Below, in pieces: positions 16,901 to 26,988 of a stretch of DNA of 64,000 nucleotides. Position 1 is the first letter of the stretch; each line of letters begins with the position of its first letter. This stretch comes from Candidatus Protochlamydia naegleriophila (GTDB lineage Bacteria; Chlamydiota; Chlamydiia; Chlamydiales; Parachlamydiaceae). The translations under genes and the position numbers were made by a program. The stretch covers positions 1,116,001 through 1,180,000 of the forward strand of contig NZ_LN879502.1 in the NCBI RefSeq assembly GCF_001499655.1. Direction: 5' to 3'. A model generated the notes under the pieces. That model did not search any database. It was not told the DNA's origin and worked only from the letters and a program-made list of their open reading frames with translations.

Positions 16901-19900
16901 TTACTTCATGGCGATCAAAGCTTCGACAGCCTTAGGAGGGGGTCTTAATCGCGCACATTTTTTATCGACTAGAAGGCTAACCATACGTCCTGGGTGGATG
17001 GCCTTAAGCCGCTCTTTCTTGCTGTAGGGCAAATCGAGCACTTCTTCGTTGCCGAGACGTATAATGAGATTAATTTCCTGAGGAGTGTAGCCATTATTCT
17101 TAAGCAGCTGTTTAAGATCTTTCTCTGCTTTTTTTGTGATCTCTCGATCTTTTTTGAAGTGGCGTATACCCTGTAAATAATCTTTAACTTCACTAGGAAG
17201 AGCAGTGCCATTGGCATTTAATTTAGCCAAAACCTCTTTTGGGAAATAATCATTTCCTAGTTTTGCCTGAATGTCTCTTGTAAGCCGCTTGTTCAGTTCG
17301 ATCATTGAAACAAGAGTTGCCTTACTTGCAAATTCAGAGCATATTTGGTCATCGTGCAGTGGAGCTCCTTCGAAGAACTTGCCGTGGATTTGATTAAAAT
17401 CTCTTTCAAATTCCTTTTCATGCCCTTTTATGCCTTCTTTGCCAAGAAGTTTGAATAAAAGGGGATGATCGGCAAAGCCTGCTGCTAATCTTCTTTCTTG
17501 GTTGTTGCCCACGTTTGCAAATTGTGTTGCGCCTTTTGTGTGAAGCTCTTGTTCTATCGATTGATATAATTCATTAACGGTTGTCTTCCAATTCTCTCCG
17601 TAGACCTCTTTTAAGACATCTTGCATGGAAGCTGGAACAAGTGGAACCACGTCTAGTTCCCAAACATCAGAAATGCAAAGCTGATAAAGGCTGATTTTAT
17701 CCTGCTCTAAATTTCCGTAGATGTGAGAAATTTGAACTTCATCATTTTTCCGATAAAGTTTGGCACCGTGGGTAAAGCCATTGGCAGCAAACATGGTCAT
17801 GCGTTCTTCAAAAGAAATAGGAGTGCCCATCCAGGTGCTTTTTTTGTTACCAACATAAGCCAATAAATCTCCATCTTTATAATGAGCATTTATGCTTGGC
17901 CTGATAAGGTCATCGATTTCTTTTAAGAGGGCTTGGGACTTCTGGGCAAGTTCTTTCAAATCCTGTAATTTAGGATCTACCTCGATTAATCCTAACGCAT
18001 CCAGTTGAGCGAGAAAGCTTTTTTTATCTTCATCATCAGATTCATTTAGGCGTGCCACACGGCTGATTATTCCCAACTCTTTCAAACTTAAACGCTCTGC
18101 TGGGGTGATGGATTCGGGATTTTCCCGATATTTTGCAATAAGAGTTTCAGCTTTAGAATGCAGCTGCTTGATGGCAGCTTCTTCTTTGGCTATTTTTTTT
18201 GTTTTAGATAAATATGTCGTTAGGAATTCAATGGATTGACTGGTGATTCCTCCTGGAATAAATTTTTCTACTTTCTTTGCGTCATCAACCACAAATTTTT
18301 TGGCAATCCAGCGGATGAAAGGCGGTATGAAGCTTAAAAATTGCTCGACATCCTCACGATCGTCGTTTGAAGAAAAGCGCTTCAAGGCTTCAAAAATAGA
18401 ATCATCTTTTTCGAGCCGATTAAGCGCTTCCTTAAGTTCTTGCTTTTCTGATCCTGTGAGTGGCACAGGGGGTTGATGTTTTCCACGCTTCACTTCAACT
18501 TTCGTAGCTCTGTTAAATAACTTGGTCAATCGCATTAAATCAGCCTGTTGATCTGCTCTGAAGGGGGATGATTCAGGTGTCGTAATATGATTTAAAACTT
18601 CCTCGTCAAACAGCATTTCTTCAACAGTTGGCTCTTGATATGTTTGCGCAGCTTCCTGGATATAGTTTTTTACTTCTTCTGTTTGAATGCGGCTCTCTAT
18701 TCGGTCTAGCATTTCAATAATTTTTGCATCTTCTGCCATGCTTAAGCTTAAAAGCTTTGCTTTGGCTTGAATGTAGGGTTGGAGGCTTTTTTTGAGCGCT
18801 TGATCGAATTTGGGAGCTGGTCCTGTAGCAGCAGGAGTTGCATCGAGCAGCTTCTTAAGAGCTTTTTCCCACATTATAGGATAAAGATCTGCAAGATAGG
18901 GATTTTTGGCAAAACTTTGCAGGGCTTCGATTGAAACGTAAGAGTTTAAAAGCCTTTCGTAATGGGCAATAAATACCTCATCCACTTTTTGCAGTTGAGC
19001 TTGATATTGCTTTTCTACTTGATTGACAGACTCGTGATTTTCTTTGATTTTTTCAATTCTTTCAAACAAAGCTTTGAGCCCAACTATTTTTTCTTCGATA
19101 GGTGGTCTAGCCTCGCGCAGTTTTTTAGCTTCGCGATGGTTATGGATTTGGGAAATTTTTTCATCTAATTCGGCTAGTTTTTTTTCTTCAGTCTTGAGCG
19201 CATCTTGTAAGGCATTAATATACAGTGGATTTAGAGTTGTGACATCCACTTTACGGCTTTTGACTGAGATTCTAGCCATTTCAGATAATAGTTTATTCAA
19301 TAGTTCTCGGTCGCCTTTCTCTTTGGCTACCTTAAGTGCTTCTAAAGAGCTTTTTTTAACTTCCAATTCAGATTTTTCTAAGAGTTTAGCTGTGATAGAC
19401 TCTTTCGCCTCAGTGGCTCTTCGCCCCTGCACTTTCTTTAAATTCTTGACCTCTTTGTCGATCTGCTTTAAGTTTTTTTCGATGAGCTGAAGAGACTGTG
19501 GAATTTGGCTTAGGATTTCTTGAATGGTTGCCTGCCGATCTTCTTCTGATGCGAGCTCTAAAGGTAATTCAAGGGGAGGTAATTGAACCAAGGGGTCAAT
19601 CGTCTTGCTTCTCTGTAGCTGCAATTCTTCTTTATATTTGGCTTTTAATTCACTTCTTTTATCTCTATACTTTTCTATGTTGCCGTCAATGATCTCTTTA
19701 TGTTTGCCTTTCATCTCATCACCATGTCTTGCATTTCTCAAATTGGCAATTTGAGGAGTGCTGAAATGGTAATCAAAGACAGCTTTATGTTCCAATTCAT
19801 TGAAAATAAATTTTTTAATTGTTTCCTTGTCATATAATTTTGATTCATCTTCTGATAAACTCTTCCAAATTTCATCTGTCAGCTGTTCTATTTTTGCATA

Positions 19901-19915
19901 GCTGCTTCCTTGCAT
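16901..19915 (-). CDS. Large coiled-coil protein with a probable permuted papain-like (YiiX / NlpC-P60-type) domain; candidate effector
   Basis: 1004 residues with no signal peptide. Residues ~75-320 are charged and largely coiled-coil (EKKLAELDEKISQ, KQYQAQLQKVDEV), and further helical, Lys/Glu-rich sequence follows to ~665. Residues ~680-870 have the order expected of circularly permuted papain-like domains: GDLLAYVGN at 682, FTHGAKLY with His716, SHIYGN at 730, and QICSEFASKATL with Cys859 next to Ser-Glu. In that superfamily an early H-G/A and a late C-S-E form the active site of amidases, peptidases or acyltransferases. The gene follows a 411-residue orphan by 29 nt and is probably cotranscribed with it. 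A role in host manipulation is inference. Confidence 0.6.
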   Translation of the reverse strand: MQGSSYAKIEQLTDEIWKSLSEDESKLYDKETIKKFIFNELEHKAVFDYHFSTPQIANLRNARHGDEMKGKHKEIIDGNIEKYRDKRSELKAKYKEELQLQRSKTIDPLVQLPPLELPLELASEEDRQATIQEILSQIPQSLQLIEKNLKQIDKEVKNLKKVQGRRATEAKESITAKLLEKSELEVKKSSLEALKVAKEKGDRELLNKLLSEMARISVKSRKVDVTTLNPLYINALQDALKTEEKKLAELDEKISQIHNHREAKKLREARPPIEEKIVGLKALFERIEKIKENHESVNQVEKQYQAQLQKVDEVFIAHYERLLNSYVSIEALQSFAKNPYLADLYPIMWEKALKKLLDATPAATGPAPKFDQALKKSLQPYIQAKAKLLSLSMAEDAKIIEMLDRIESRIQTEEVKNYIQEAAQTYQEPTVEEMLFDEEVLNHITTPESSPFRADQQADLMRLTKLFNRATKVEVKRGKHQPPVPLTGSEKQELKEALNRLEKDDSIFEALKRFSSNDDREDVEQFLSFIPPFIRWIAKKFVVDDAKKVEKFIPGGITSQSIEFLTTYLSKTKKIAKEEAAIKQLHSKAETLIAKYRENPESITPAERLSLKELGIISRVARLNESDDEDKKSFLAQLDALGLIEVDPKLQDLKELAQKSQALLKEIDDLIRPSINAHYKDGDLLAYVGNKKSTWMGTPISFEERMTMFAANGFTHGAKLYRKNDEVQISHIYGNLEQDKISLYQLCISDVWELDVVPLVPASMQDVLKEVYGENWKTTVNELYQSIEQELHTKGATQFANVGNNQERRLAAGFADHPLLFKLLGKEGIKGHEKEFERDFNQIHGKFFEGAPLHDDQICSEFASKATLVSMIELNKRLTRDIQAKLGNDYFPKEVLAKLNANGTALPSEVKDYLQGIRHFKKDREITKKAEKDLKQLLKNNGYTPQEINLIIRLGNEEVLDLPYSKKERLKAIHPGRMVSLLVDKKCARLRPPPKAVEALIAMK

Positions 19916-19944
19916 GGTTAAATACTTGACGACCTGGGAAGAGT

Positions 19945-21180
19945 CTATTTTTTTTCTTTTAAAACTTTTTCTAGAAAACTTTTAATTTGAGGCTGAATTT
20001 TTTCGCGGTAAGTGACTTGCTTTTCTTTAAAAAGAGGATCAGCCGTTTTTACTTTTCCGCCCGTTATGGCAGAATGCTGAATGATAAAATCTTGTAGAGC
20101 TTCAGGGGATTGCTTCTGATTGAGCTCTGCAATAAAGTCTGCTAAATCGCGTTTAATTGGTTCAGGCATGAGTTCCAATGCTTCTAGATAATGGTTTACA
20201 TAAGCAGTTTGAACAATAATACCGCGCTCATCTGATTCTGAAGATAGTTTGTCAAGTCGCCCTTTGGCAAAAAGGTTTCCTATAACTCCTTTCCAAATCT
20301 CTGCTAAGGCATCCTCTTCTTGAGAGGTGATTGGTACTTCAGCTAGTTCTTTAAGGGGCATATCTAAGGGATTTACCTTCATTAAGCTAGAGTATCCATC
20401 TTTAGATAAGCCTTTGGTGGCTATGTGTTTAAGGATTCTTTGCACGTCCAACTGATATAGAGTTTTTTCACTAATAGGCGGCATATTGAGCCGGGCTAAT
20501 CGGTCATTAATCCGGTGAATCAATTGATCATTGATATAAGAGTTAATCTCGCTCTCTGAGTAATGCTCAAAAATACTTGGATGTTTGGTTCGAATCTCTT
20601 GTTTGATCTGATTTAACAAGTCTTGATTGTTGATATATAAATTCTTCAAATCGGTCATTCCTAAAGAACGGTCAATCTCTTTTCCAATTAATCGATTTGT
20701 GAGAGGACGGACAAAGCCATAAAATGAGAAAAAAGTTTGGAAAAACGTTGCAGCTCGCTGAAGAACCGATTTGGGTTCGGGCTTTGAAAAGGAATTTGTA
20801 AAAGTGGTATGAGTCTGAATTAAAGGGTAAGAAGGGGCTTTTGGGGCATCTTTTAAAGAGGTAATATTTAATCGCTTGACGATATCAATTAGCAACGAGG
20901 CCTCTTTTTTTACCTTAGAATCAAGATTGTCAAAATTGTATTCCACATCCTTATCTTTCATTCGGACTATAATGCGAAATTCCCCATTGGATTTCATGAC
21001 GAATTTCAAATCTTGTATATCTTCTTTTGGTAACTGAGAGCGAATAGAATGTGCAATGCTTAAAATCTTATGTCGGATAGTAATTTCTTGTTTGCGATCG
21101 ATTTCTTTAGAGTATTTAATTTGTTCTTGCTTGTTATTGTTTTCGAATAATCGGATGTTTAATATGTTGACATTATTCAT
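19945..21180 (-). CDS. Hypothetical 411-aa protein, upstream partner of the papain-like protein
   Basis: Family not recognised. The protein starts MNNVNILNIRLFENNNKQEQ, directly behind a textbook ribosome-binding site (CAGGAGG, about 6 nt from the ATG). It has a polar N-terminus and a modest hydrophobic patch at FFQTFFSFYGFVRPL (about residue 148). The rest is mainly helical, with EINSYINDQLIHRINDRLARL and a Lys-rich C-terminus (SFLEKVLKEKK). There is no signal peptide. The 29-nt gap to the 1004-residue gene suggests one transcript, so it could be a chaperone, adaptor or co-effector. That is inference. Confidence 0.6.
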   Translation of the reverse strand: MNNVNILNIRLFENNNKQEQIKYSKEIDRKQEITIRHKILSIAHSIRSQLPKEDIQDLKFVMKSNGEFRIIVRMKDKDVEYNFDNLDSKVKKEASLLIDIVKRLNITSLKDAPKAPSYPLIQTHTTFTNSFSKPEPKSVLQRAATFFQTFFSFYGFVRPLTNRLIGKEIDRSLGMTDLKNLYINNQDLLNQIKQEIRTKHPSIFEHYSESEINSYINDQLIHRINDRLARLNMPPISEKTLYQLDVQRILKHIATKGLSKDGYSSLMKVNPLDMPLKELAEVPITSQEEDALAEIWKGVIGNLFAKGRLDKLSSESDERGIIVQTAYVNHYLEALELMPEPIKRDLADFIAELNQKQSPEALQDFIIQHSAITGGKVKTADPLFKEKQVTYREKIQPQIKSFLEKVLKEKK

Positions 21181-21229
21181 ATTATCCTCCTGAATATATT
21201 AAATCTTGATATAATGATTTTCAAATATT

Positions 21230-21238
21230 ATTATAGCA
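21230..21238 (-). promoter_or_regulatory. Extended -10 promoter for the 411-aa / 1004-aa gene pair
   Basis: The minus strand reads TGCTATAAT (perfect -10 with the TGn extension), about 50 nt before the ATG. The -35 position 17 nt upstream (ATACAT) is poor, as is common with extended -10 promoters. Confidence 0.5.
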
Positions 21239-21348
21239 TTAAACAGATAAAAATGTATTTGTTTATTGATTTTTTATTGTGATTGTTTTTTAGTGAGATA
21301 TAAAAGAAAATAATAATTAGGAGACAAGGAATAGAGGTAGTTTTAAAT

Positions 21349-21385
21349 AGTAGTGCTCGATCGGATCGATTGATCGAGCATTACT
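21349..21385 (-). terminator. Hairpin downstream of the LptD-like gene
   Basis: The 14-nt arms AGTAGTGCTCGATC and GATCGAGCATTACT differ at one G-U position and enclose a 9-nt loop. They lie 45 nt beyond the stop at 21430. Confidence 0.55.
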
Positions 21386-21429
21386 TTAGAGAAGTAAAGG
21401 AAGGTAAGCTAGCATGGCATGCCGGGTCA

Positions 21430-23604
21430 TTAGTCGTAGCAATAAACTTTGCGTTCACAGCAATTTTCATCGGGTCTTTTTAGACCAACATTGACGTAGA
21501 TGGCGACACGGTTATCATTTTCTCTGTGCTGGAAAGACAGGCGTAGATGCCAGGCTGTTTGAATCGTTGTGAGTAGGTCGATTTCGTATTCCAAATAGCT
21601 TGGCTCTCTTTTTCGATTCCAGCCTTGGCGCGAAGAGAATTCGCAAGCCCAATTGGGATGGAAGCGATAGAAAAAGTGAAGTAAGAGGGTATCTCGGCGA
21701 TCAGACAAAGCTGAATGGAGCAGACTTTCTTCGCTTCGAAAATTATCTAGGAAAAAATTATCCGGATCTACCTTGCGCCAGCTATAGGCACTGCGATGGC
21801 GATATTCGGCTGCAACTGCGAAGTCAGCACTCAAAGTCCATTCAGAACGGAAATTAAAGTGATCCAATTGTCCATGCTCGAAGTCCCAGGCAGTTCGGAT
21901 GGTGTGGCGGATTGTTTGTAGGGAGGAGAAAACGAATTTACCGTACAATTTGGGGAAGGTTCGGTGCATGGTCGGGGAGTCGAAGAATGCGTGTGTATAA
22001 ATATCTGCATAAAAGAGGCGCGAAATGCAGTTACCATGCTTGGAAAAGAGGGAGTTCCTCATACCAAAGGTCAGTTGATTGAGATGCGTCCAGCCATCGG
22101 TGATATCAAAAATATAGTGCTCGTGTGGAGACGAGGTGGGAGAAGAGTAATAATGATAAGAGGTATAAGGATTGATCACATGTTTGAAAGTGCCATAATA
22201 GCGATACAGTTGCGTCTCAATATTGCAGCCAGCTAATCCAAGACTTAGCCATTGCGAGTCGCGATTGGGACTGCTGCCATAAAAAATACCGATAAAGCCT
22301 GTCTCCGGTGTAATGGTTACAGGCCCATAAACGAAGGGACGGTAGAGAGTTGGCCTGTATTCGAATCTAGTGGAGGAATAGTCGTGAACATTGACTAAGT
22401 GTTTGGAATACTTAAAATCCAAGTAAGAGACATTAGCCCAATTTTCGAAAATGATGCCAGTTTTTGGGTATTCAAGAGGTTTAAAACTAATGGCAAAGGT
22501 TGGAAGTTCTTGCTTGACTGTTTGAAAGCTATTGACCCGTAAGCGAGTGTAGAAGTTTCCAATCCAATTCTCTTCTTGACGCCGTATCAAAAGCTGAGTC
22601 CGTTCGGAAGGATCGAAGTCAAAATCCCGGTCGTAGTAGCTGCTCGGCATATCGCGGTCGCTAATCTTGTCATAAGTCAATAAAACGCTGACTTTATCGT
22701 GATCCAAAAGCGTTTTAAACATTCCTTCGAAACGATAGCGAACTTTTTCGTCTGGGTCTAAGAGCGACGAATCGCGGGCAAGGTAGTTAATGCTTTGAAG
22801 TTCAGTCTTGTGATCTGCGGAACGGTAGCGCGTCTCAATCCCACCTCCTGGGCCACGCGTTAAGCGGTAGTCAAAGCGGATAAAGGTTTTCCAGCGTTCC
22901 CATGAAAAGACTTCATAAGTTAAGCCTAGGCGAGGACCCTGCTTGCCTCCCCAGCGAAAGCGGTAGCGGATGGGAGAATCAAAGATGGAGTCGAGATTAG
23001 CAGCCAAAGAAGGAACCCAGAGAATGGGGTAATTTTGTAGACGGAGCTGCACCTGTTGAGCCTTTATGTAGTGCTCTTCCTCCACATGCACACGGCCGGC
23101 GTAGAGCCCCCATTCAGGCTGATCTTTTTCCGATGTCGTTAAGTATCCATTGTAAATAAGATAGCTTCCATCAGAGCGCAGTTCAATTTTCTCTCCTCCG
23201 AAAAACCATGGCTCGACAGATGTGCGTCCATCATAAATAATCCCTTCTTTCTTTTGGAAATCGTAAAAAAGTTTTTTTCCAATAAAAAGGTACTCGCCGA
23301 ATTCGACAATCAGTTGATCCTCGGCTTCGATAGTCAAGACAGGCACAGCATCAATCACTTTGCGCGTGTAGCGAATGTGCAGGGCTTGAATGCGCATATG
23401 GGGCGCTGTGATAACGCCTCCTTTATCACTAGAAAGGACTCCATCTTCGTATAAGGGCTCTCTTAAATCGACAGTAACCCCTTCTGTAAAGCCTTCTTGA
23501 ACGAGTTTGGCGATCTCTTGGGCCATGCAAGGAAAAATAGAAGCAATGCTTAAGATAAGGAGAAAAACGGTCGAGAACGAGCGCGAAAGATAAGATCTAT
23601 ACAT
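21430..23604 (-). CDS. lptD: LptD-like outer-membrane LPS assembly protein
   Basis: 724 residues: a signal peptide (FLLILSIASIFPCMAQ), then an OstA/LptD-type N-terminal beta domain, then a large barrel rich in alternating aromatic strands. The diagnostic stretch is FYDFQKKEGIIYDGRT, FFGGEKIELRSDGSYLIYNG, LTTSEKDQPEWGLYAGRV and NYPILWVPSLAANLDS. This follows the LptD pattern of v-x-Y-D, f-x-G-E-x-i, y-x-i-x-n-g-x-x-T-t-x-x-x-x-P-x-W and P-v-l-y-x-P. LptD inserts LPS into the outer leaflet with LptE. The C-terminus ends in a Cys pair (NCCERKVYCYD), compatible with disulfide bonding. The start is the ATG at 23604. It is monocistronic. Confidence 0.7.
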   Translation of the reverse strand: MYRSYLSRSFSTVFLLILSIASIFPCMAQEIAKLVQEGFTEGVTVDLREPLYEDGVLSSDKGGVITAPHMRIQALHIRYTRKVIDAVPVLTIEAEDQLIVEFGEYLFIGKKLFYDFQKKEGIIYDGRTSVEPWFFGGEKIELRSDGSYLIYNGYLTTSEKDQPEWGLYAGRVHVEEEHYIKAQQVQLRLQNYPILWVPSLAANLDSIFDSPIRYRFRWGGKQGPRLGLTYEVFSWERWKTFIRFDYRLTRGPGGGIETRYRSADHKTELQSINYLARDSSLLDPDEKVRYRFEGMFKTLLDHDKVSVLLTYDKISDRDMPSSYYDRDFDFDPSERTQLLIRRQEENWIGNFYTRLRVNSFQTVKQELPTFAISFKPLEYPKTGIIFENWANVSYLDFKYSKHLVNVHDYSSTRFEYRPTLYRPFVYGPVTITPETGFIGIFYGSSPNRDSQWLSLGLAGCNIETQLYRYYGTFKHVINPYTSYHYYSSPTSSPHEHYIFDITDGWTHLNQLTFGMRNSLFSKHGNCISRLFYADIYTHAFFDSPTMHRTFPKLYGKFVFSSLQTIRHTIRTAWDFEHGQLDHFNFRSEWTLSADFAVAAEYRHRSAYSWRKVDPDNFFLDNFRSEESLLHSALSDRRDTLLLHFFYRFHPNWACEFSSRQGWNRKREPSYLEYEIDLLTTIQTAWHLRLSFQHRENDNRVAIYVNVGLKRPDENCCERKVYCYD

Positions 23605-23995
23605 ATTGATTGATAGGTTGTGGGAGACGATAGAGAAAGAGTATAGCTGGAAAACGATTAACTCTAAAGATGAGAAATACTTTTAATGATAAAAGTAAGG
23701 CAAAATGAGTCGCAATTCCTAAAGTACATTCTCTGGGGCTGCATTCACTTATCCATCTCAAAATGATTTACATCAAGTTATTAGTCAGAAAGAAGAGATT
23801 TGGCCAGGAGGGACAAATGAGACTTGAAAAGCTCTCTTTCGATAGGGAAGCTATTTTTGAAAGAGGGCGCGCCCAGTTTGCTGGGGAGTTTGTGATGATA
23901 TTGAAAAAATCATCTGCTTAAAATAAGATCTTTGACCTGGCTTTTTATCTGTTCATTTACTAGGGCGTGTCCTCAAATTGACTAATGGCCTAGAT
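23605..23995. other. Intergenic region with a candidate small ORF and a transposon-end-like motif
   Basis: 391 nt between two minus-strand genes. Two things stand out: a 34-codon plus-strand frame with an excellent ribosome-binding site, and CTAGGGCGTGTC at 23960-23971. Both are described separately. Nothing else was seen. Confidence 0.4.
23817..23921 (+). CDS. Candidate small protein (34 aa)
   Basis: ATG at 23817 is preceded by AGGAGG with about 5 nt spacing, the best ribosome-binding site in this gap. The product is MRLEKLSFDREAIFERGRAQ followed by 14 residues ending in KKSSA. It is amphipathic and charged, with no match I know. It could equally be a chance match or the remains of a longer gene. 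Confidence 0.3.
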   Translation: MRLEKLSFDREAIFERGRAQFAGEFVMILKKSSA

Positions 23996-25189
23996 TTAGT
24001 CTAGAATCATGACAGTGTCTCGATAAAATTCAATGAGCGCATCCACGTCTTGCTCGGTTATGAGGCGAATAGTTTGAGACTCTTTTTTTTCTTTCCCTTC
24101 GACTTCTAGGATTTTACGTTCATTGATTAAATAATTTTTAAATTCTTCGCCTGTTATATTTTCATCCTCTTTTAAGGTGTGATTGCGCTTTTTGATCTCT
24201 CTCAAAACTCTCAATTCTTCTTCAAAAATTTTATTGAAAGGGCTTTCTCTTGTATAGTCGGGTAGTATATTAACATCGACAGTTTTATTATTCATTATAG
24301 GGTTATTGTTCGCATACTCTTGTAAATGGCGCGCACGTGCTTCAAAACAAATGTTTGAATCATCAAAGGCTTCATTAAAAAAGGCTTCGAGCGTTCCCTT
24401 TTTTTTGTGATAGGCATACTGCTCTTCTACTATTTTGAGTGTATATTCAATGGTTTGAATAAGAGATTGGGCAGAGTTTGCACCTGGGTGACAAGAGAGT
24501 CCGCTTATTTCCTGCATGAACTGGTTAGGATTATTTGCTTCAAGGAGGCGTTGATTCATCTCCTTTTGATAATCTTTGATTTTTGAAAAACTCTGCAATG
24601 TAAGAGAGACATATTCATATTTACTTAATCCTTCAGGACTTAAACCAATTTTTTGAGCAAATAATTTCCAAAAACTTGATGGCTGCCATTCATTTTTAAG
24701 CGCCTTATTAACAAAATTCCGAACACTATTAATCGGAAAAAATAAAAACGTTTTATTTAATATTAAATGAGGTCGAGCGGTATTTTCATCACTTCCCAAA
24801 GATGTCTTGTAGTTATCAACGGATGAGATTAATTCTTTGAAACTAACAGGAGGGGAGGCAGCGGCTTCACTAAGGGAAATGTCTGTAACTGGAATGGTTT
24901 CGAAGCTTTTGAGCAGTAAAGGGGGTAACTCATCGCCTAGAGGAGGTGGATTCTCTAAATCTGTAGCCATCATATCGCCTAAAGCTAACTCAAATAAGAC
25001 TCCCTCTTGCTTCAATTGACCCGTTGTGAGCACTTGTGAATAATGACCTTGCTTAGTCTCTTTTTCTTCGGTTGTCGGGTTATGGGGATGGGAAGATTCT
25101 TCTGTTTGTGTTTGTTCAACTTGATCGGGTTGAGGATGATTCTGAAATATATCACCAGGTTTCCAGGCTGAATAATCACCGTATAACAT
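23996..25189 (-). CDS. Hypothetical protein, probable lineage-specific (397 aa)
   Basis: Family not recognised. The ATG at 25189 has GGAG about 6 nt upstream and is preferred to the in-frame ATG at 25201. Residues ~10-55 are disordered and rich in His, Pro, Glu and Gln (QNHPQPDQVEQTQTEESSHP). The middle is hydrophobic to aromatic (LILNKTFLFFPINSVRNFVN), and the C-terminal half is a series of charged helices (FNKIFEEELRVLREIKKRN). There is no signal peptide. It has its own AT-rich promoter region. The disordered N-terminus and lack of relatives fit a secreted symbiont protein, but this is not demonstrated. Confidence 0.6.
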   Translation of the reverse strand: MLYGDYSAWKPGDIFQNHPQPDQVEQTQTEESSHPHNPTTEEKETKQGHYSQVLTTGQLKQEGVLFELALGDMMATDLENPPPLGDELPPLLLKSFETIPVTDISLSEAAASPPVSFKELISSVDNYKTSLGSDENTARPHLILNKTFLFFPINSVRNFVNKALKNEWQPSSFWKLFAQKIGLSPEGLSKYEYVSLTLQSFSKIKDYQKEMNQRLLEANNPNQFMQEISGLSCHPGANSAQSLIQTIEYTLKIVEEQYAYHKKKGTLEAFFNEAFDDSNICFEARARHLQEYANNNPIMNNKTVDVNILPDYTRESPFNKIFEEELRVLREIKKRNHTLKEDENITGEEFKNYLINERKILEVEGKEKKESQTIRLITEQDVDALIEFYRDTVMILD

Positions 25190-25238
25190 ATAAAACTCCA
25201 TGTTAATTAAAAATGGCTTTTATTAGTTATCTATATGG

Positions 25239-25244
25239 ATTATA
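25239..25244 (-). promoter_or_regulatory. -10 box upstream of the 397-aa gene
   Basis: A perfect TATAAT on the minus strand lies about 50 nt before the ATG in AT-rich sequence. The -35 match (TTCCAA with a 16-nt spacer) is weak. Confidence 0.4.
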
Positions 25245-25299
25245 ACATGTGCTTGTTTTATTGGAAAATATATTAAAAGTATTATTATACGTCATGCGT

Positions 25300-26988
25300 T
25301 TATTGCGTAGCGCGCAAGAGGAGGCCTGCCAATGCATACTTGTTTTTGGCGTGTCCGTTAGCGATGGCGTCGAGCAAGGATTCGATTCCTTGGGCATCTT
25401 GATTGATGGCAAAAGCCTCAAAGGCCTTGATGAGAAGTTGGGATGCTTCTTCTGGGGTTAGGTTGTAGTGGTTTTTATTCAGATCCCATGGACTGAAATC
25501 GCCTGCTTGGAAACGGATGAATTCTGTTTTGTTTTGAGTCTTCACCCATTGTCTGAGTTGTTCACCGTAAGGACCCGGTTCTTGTAGCCGATAGAGGGCC
25601 AGGTTGCAGTAATGGCGAACAAGAGGGGCACCTAATTGTTGTTGGTGTGCTTTTAAGCAGGCAATGGCGTCCGTTGTTCCCATGTCTTCTAAGAGAGTCG
25701 CTGTCAAAGGAACCAAGTCATTTTGCTGGGCATTAAAGATTTGATGGGCAAGCGCGAGGAAAGAGGCTTCCGACAACTCCCGGATGGTTTCGACGATCGA
25801 TTCTTTCAGCTCTAAATGAGATTGATAGGCATTCATATCGTCTTGCATTGTTTGGCTTGCAGAGGGAACGACCTTCCAAACTTTAAGTGTTTTACCAGGG
25901 GATTTATGGGGAATAAAGGCTAAATCCTTTTTATTGCGGAGCAATATTTCCTTAAGGCGACTAAAGCTGACGGGGTTTTTCAAGCGTAAAAGGGCTAGGA
26001 TGGCATTGATGCGTACTTGGGTGTCCGAATGAGTTACAAAATTCTCTAACGTGGCCGATTTTTCAGGAATTTCGCTAAGAGCACTTAAGGCAAATAAATT
26101 TCCCTTTAATGCCTCTTGTTCGATGGCATTGGGGGCATTCTCATCACCTAGGCGGTAAAGGGCTAATTGGGCGGCTAAGGCAACTGTTGGATAGGTGGAT
26201 TGAGCTAACTTTTGCAGTTTTACTTGCGATTGTGCGTCGTGAAAGAGCCCAAGCGCATAGGCACCGGCTTCTTGTTGGCTATGGTTGACTTCAAAGGCTT
26301 GTTGCCGGATTTGCGGAAGAAGATCGTCTCTTTTGTATTTGGCAACATTGAGGATGACAGCCAAGCGAACCTCTTCTGAAGAGTGATGAAGAAGCTTGCG
26401 CAAAATGCGAATGGCTTGAGGTGTTCCGGCAGAGGCTAAAAGAGGGGGATAGATAGAAGCTAAAGCCTTGGGGGACTTGTACATGAACGATTCTGTTTGA
26501 TTGACAGCCTCTGGGTGCTTTTTTAAACAAAGCTGCTTGGCGGCTTCTAAACGGACAAGTAATTGGTTCGATCCCATTGCACGCAGCATGGCTTGGTCTG
26601 CGCGGTCATTTTGAATCTTTGCCAAAGCACTCAAAGCGATGAGTTGGATCTGTGGGTAGCGATTTTTTAATCCATCTTCTAGAATGTAGTAAGCGTCTTC
26701 GTGAGCAGATGCCCCGGCGCCAAAAAGCGATAGAAGCTGGATTTCAGGATCACTTTGCCGATAGCCATAATCTAAAATCCCAAGGCCTATTCGATGCAGC
26801 AATTCGTAGTCGTGCTGTCCACTCATTTGAGCGCAGGCATTGTAAAGCGCTATGGCTTGAGAATGATCGCCTTGTTGGATGAGAAATAAAATACGCCCTT
26901 CTGATGCGAGAGTACACTCGTTTGCGCAGAGGGGCATTCTTATCAGCCAGCCCAATATGACACACAAACTAAACAAGCACTTATTCAC
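25300..26988 (-). CDS. HEAT-repeat exported protein
   Basis: 562 residues with an N-terminal signal peptide ([20 protein letters not shown], cleavage near ANE). They are followed by a long array of HEAT/PBS-lyase-like helical repeats: [77 protein letters not shown] and [19 protein letters not shown] solenoids bind proteins; no catalytic motif is seen. The likely site is periplasm or envelope. Its start overlaps the maf stop by 8 nt, so the two are translationally coupled. Similar HEAT proteins occur in chlamydiae, though I cannot name an ortholog with certainty. Confidence 0.75.
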   Translation of the reverse strand: MNKCLFSLCVILGWLIRMPLCANECTLASEGRILFLIQQGDHSQAIALYNACAQMSGQHDYELLHRIGLGILDYGYRQSDPEIQLLSLFGAGASAHEDAYYILEDGLKNRYPQIQLIALSALAKIQNDRADQAMLRAMGSNQLLVRLEAAKQLCLKKHPEAVNQTESFMYKSPKALASIYPPLLASAGTPQAIRILRKLLHHSSEEVRLAVILNVAKYKRDDLLPQIRQQAFEVNHSQQEAGAYALGLFHDAQSQVKLQKLAQSTYPTVALAAQLALYRLGDENAPNAIEQEALKGNLFALSALSEIPEKSATLENFVTHSDTQVRINAILALLRLKNPVSFSRLKEILLRNKKDLAFIPHKSPGKTLKVWKVVPSASQTMQDDMNAYQSHLELKESIVETIRELSEASFLALAHQIFNAQQNDLVPLTATLLEDMGTTDAIACLKAHQQQLGAPLVRHYCNLALYRLQEPGPYGEQLRQWVKTQNKTEFIRFQAGDFSPWDLNKNHYNLTPEEASQLLIKAFEAFAINQDAQGIESLLDAIANGHAKNKYALAGLLLRATQ

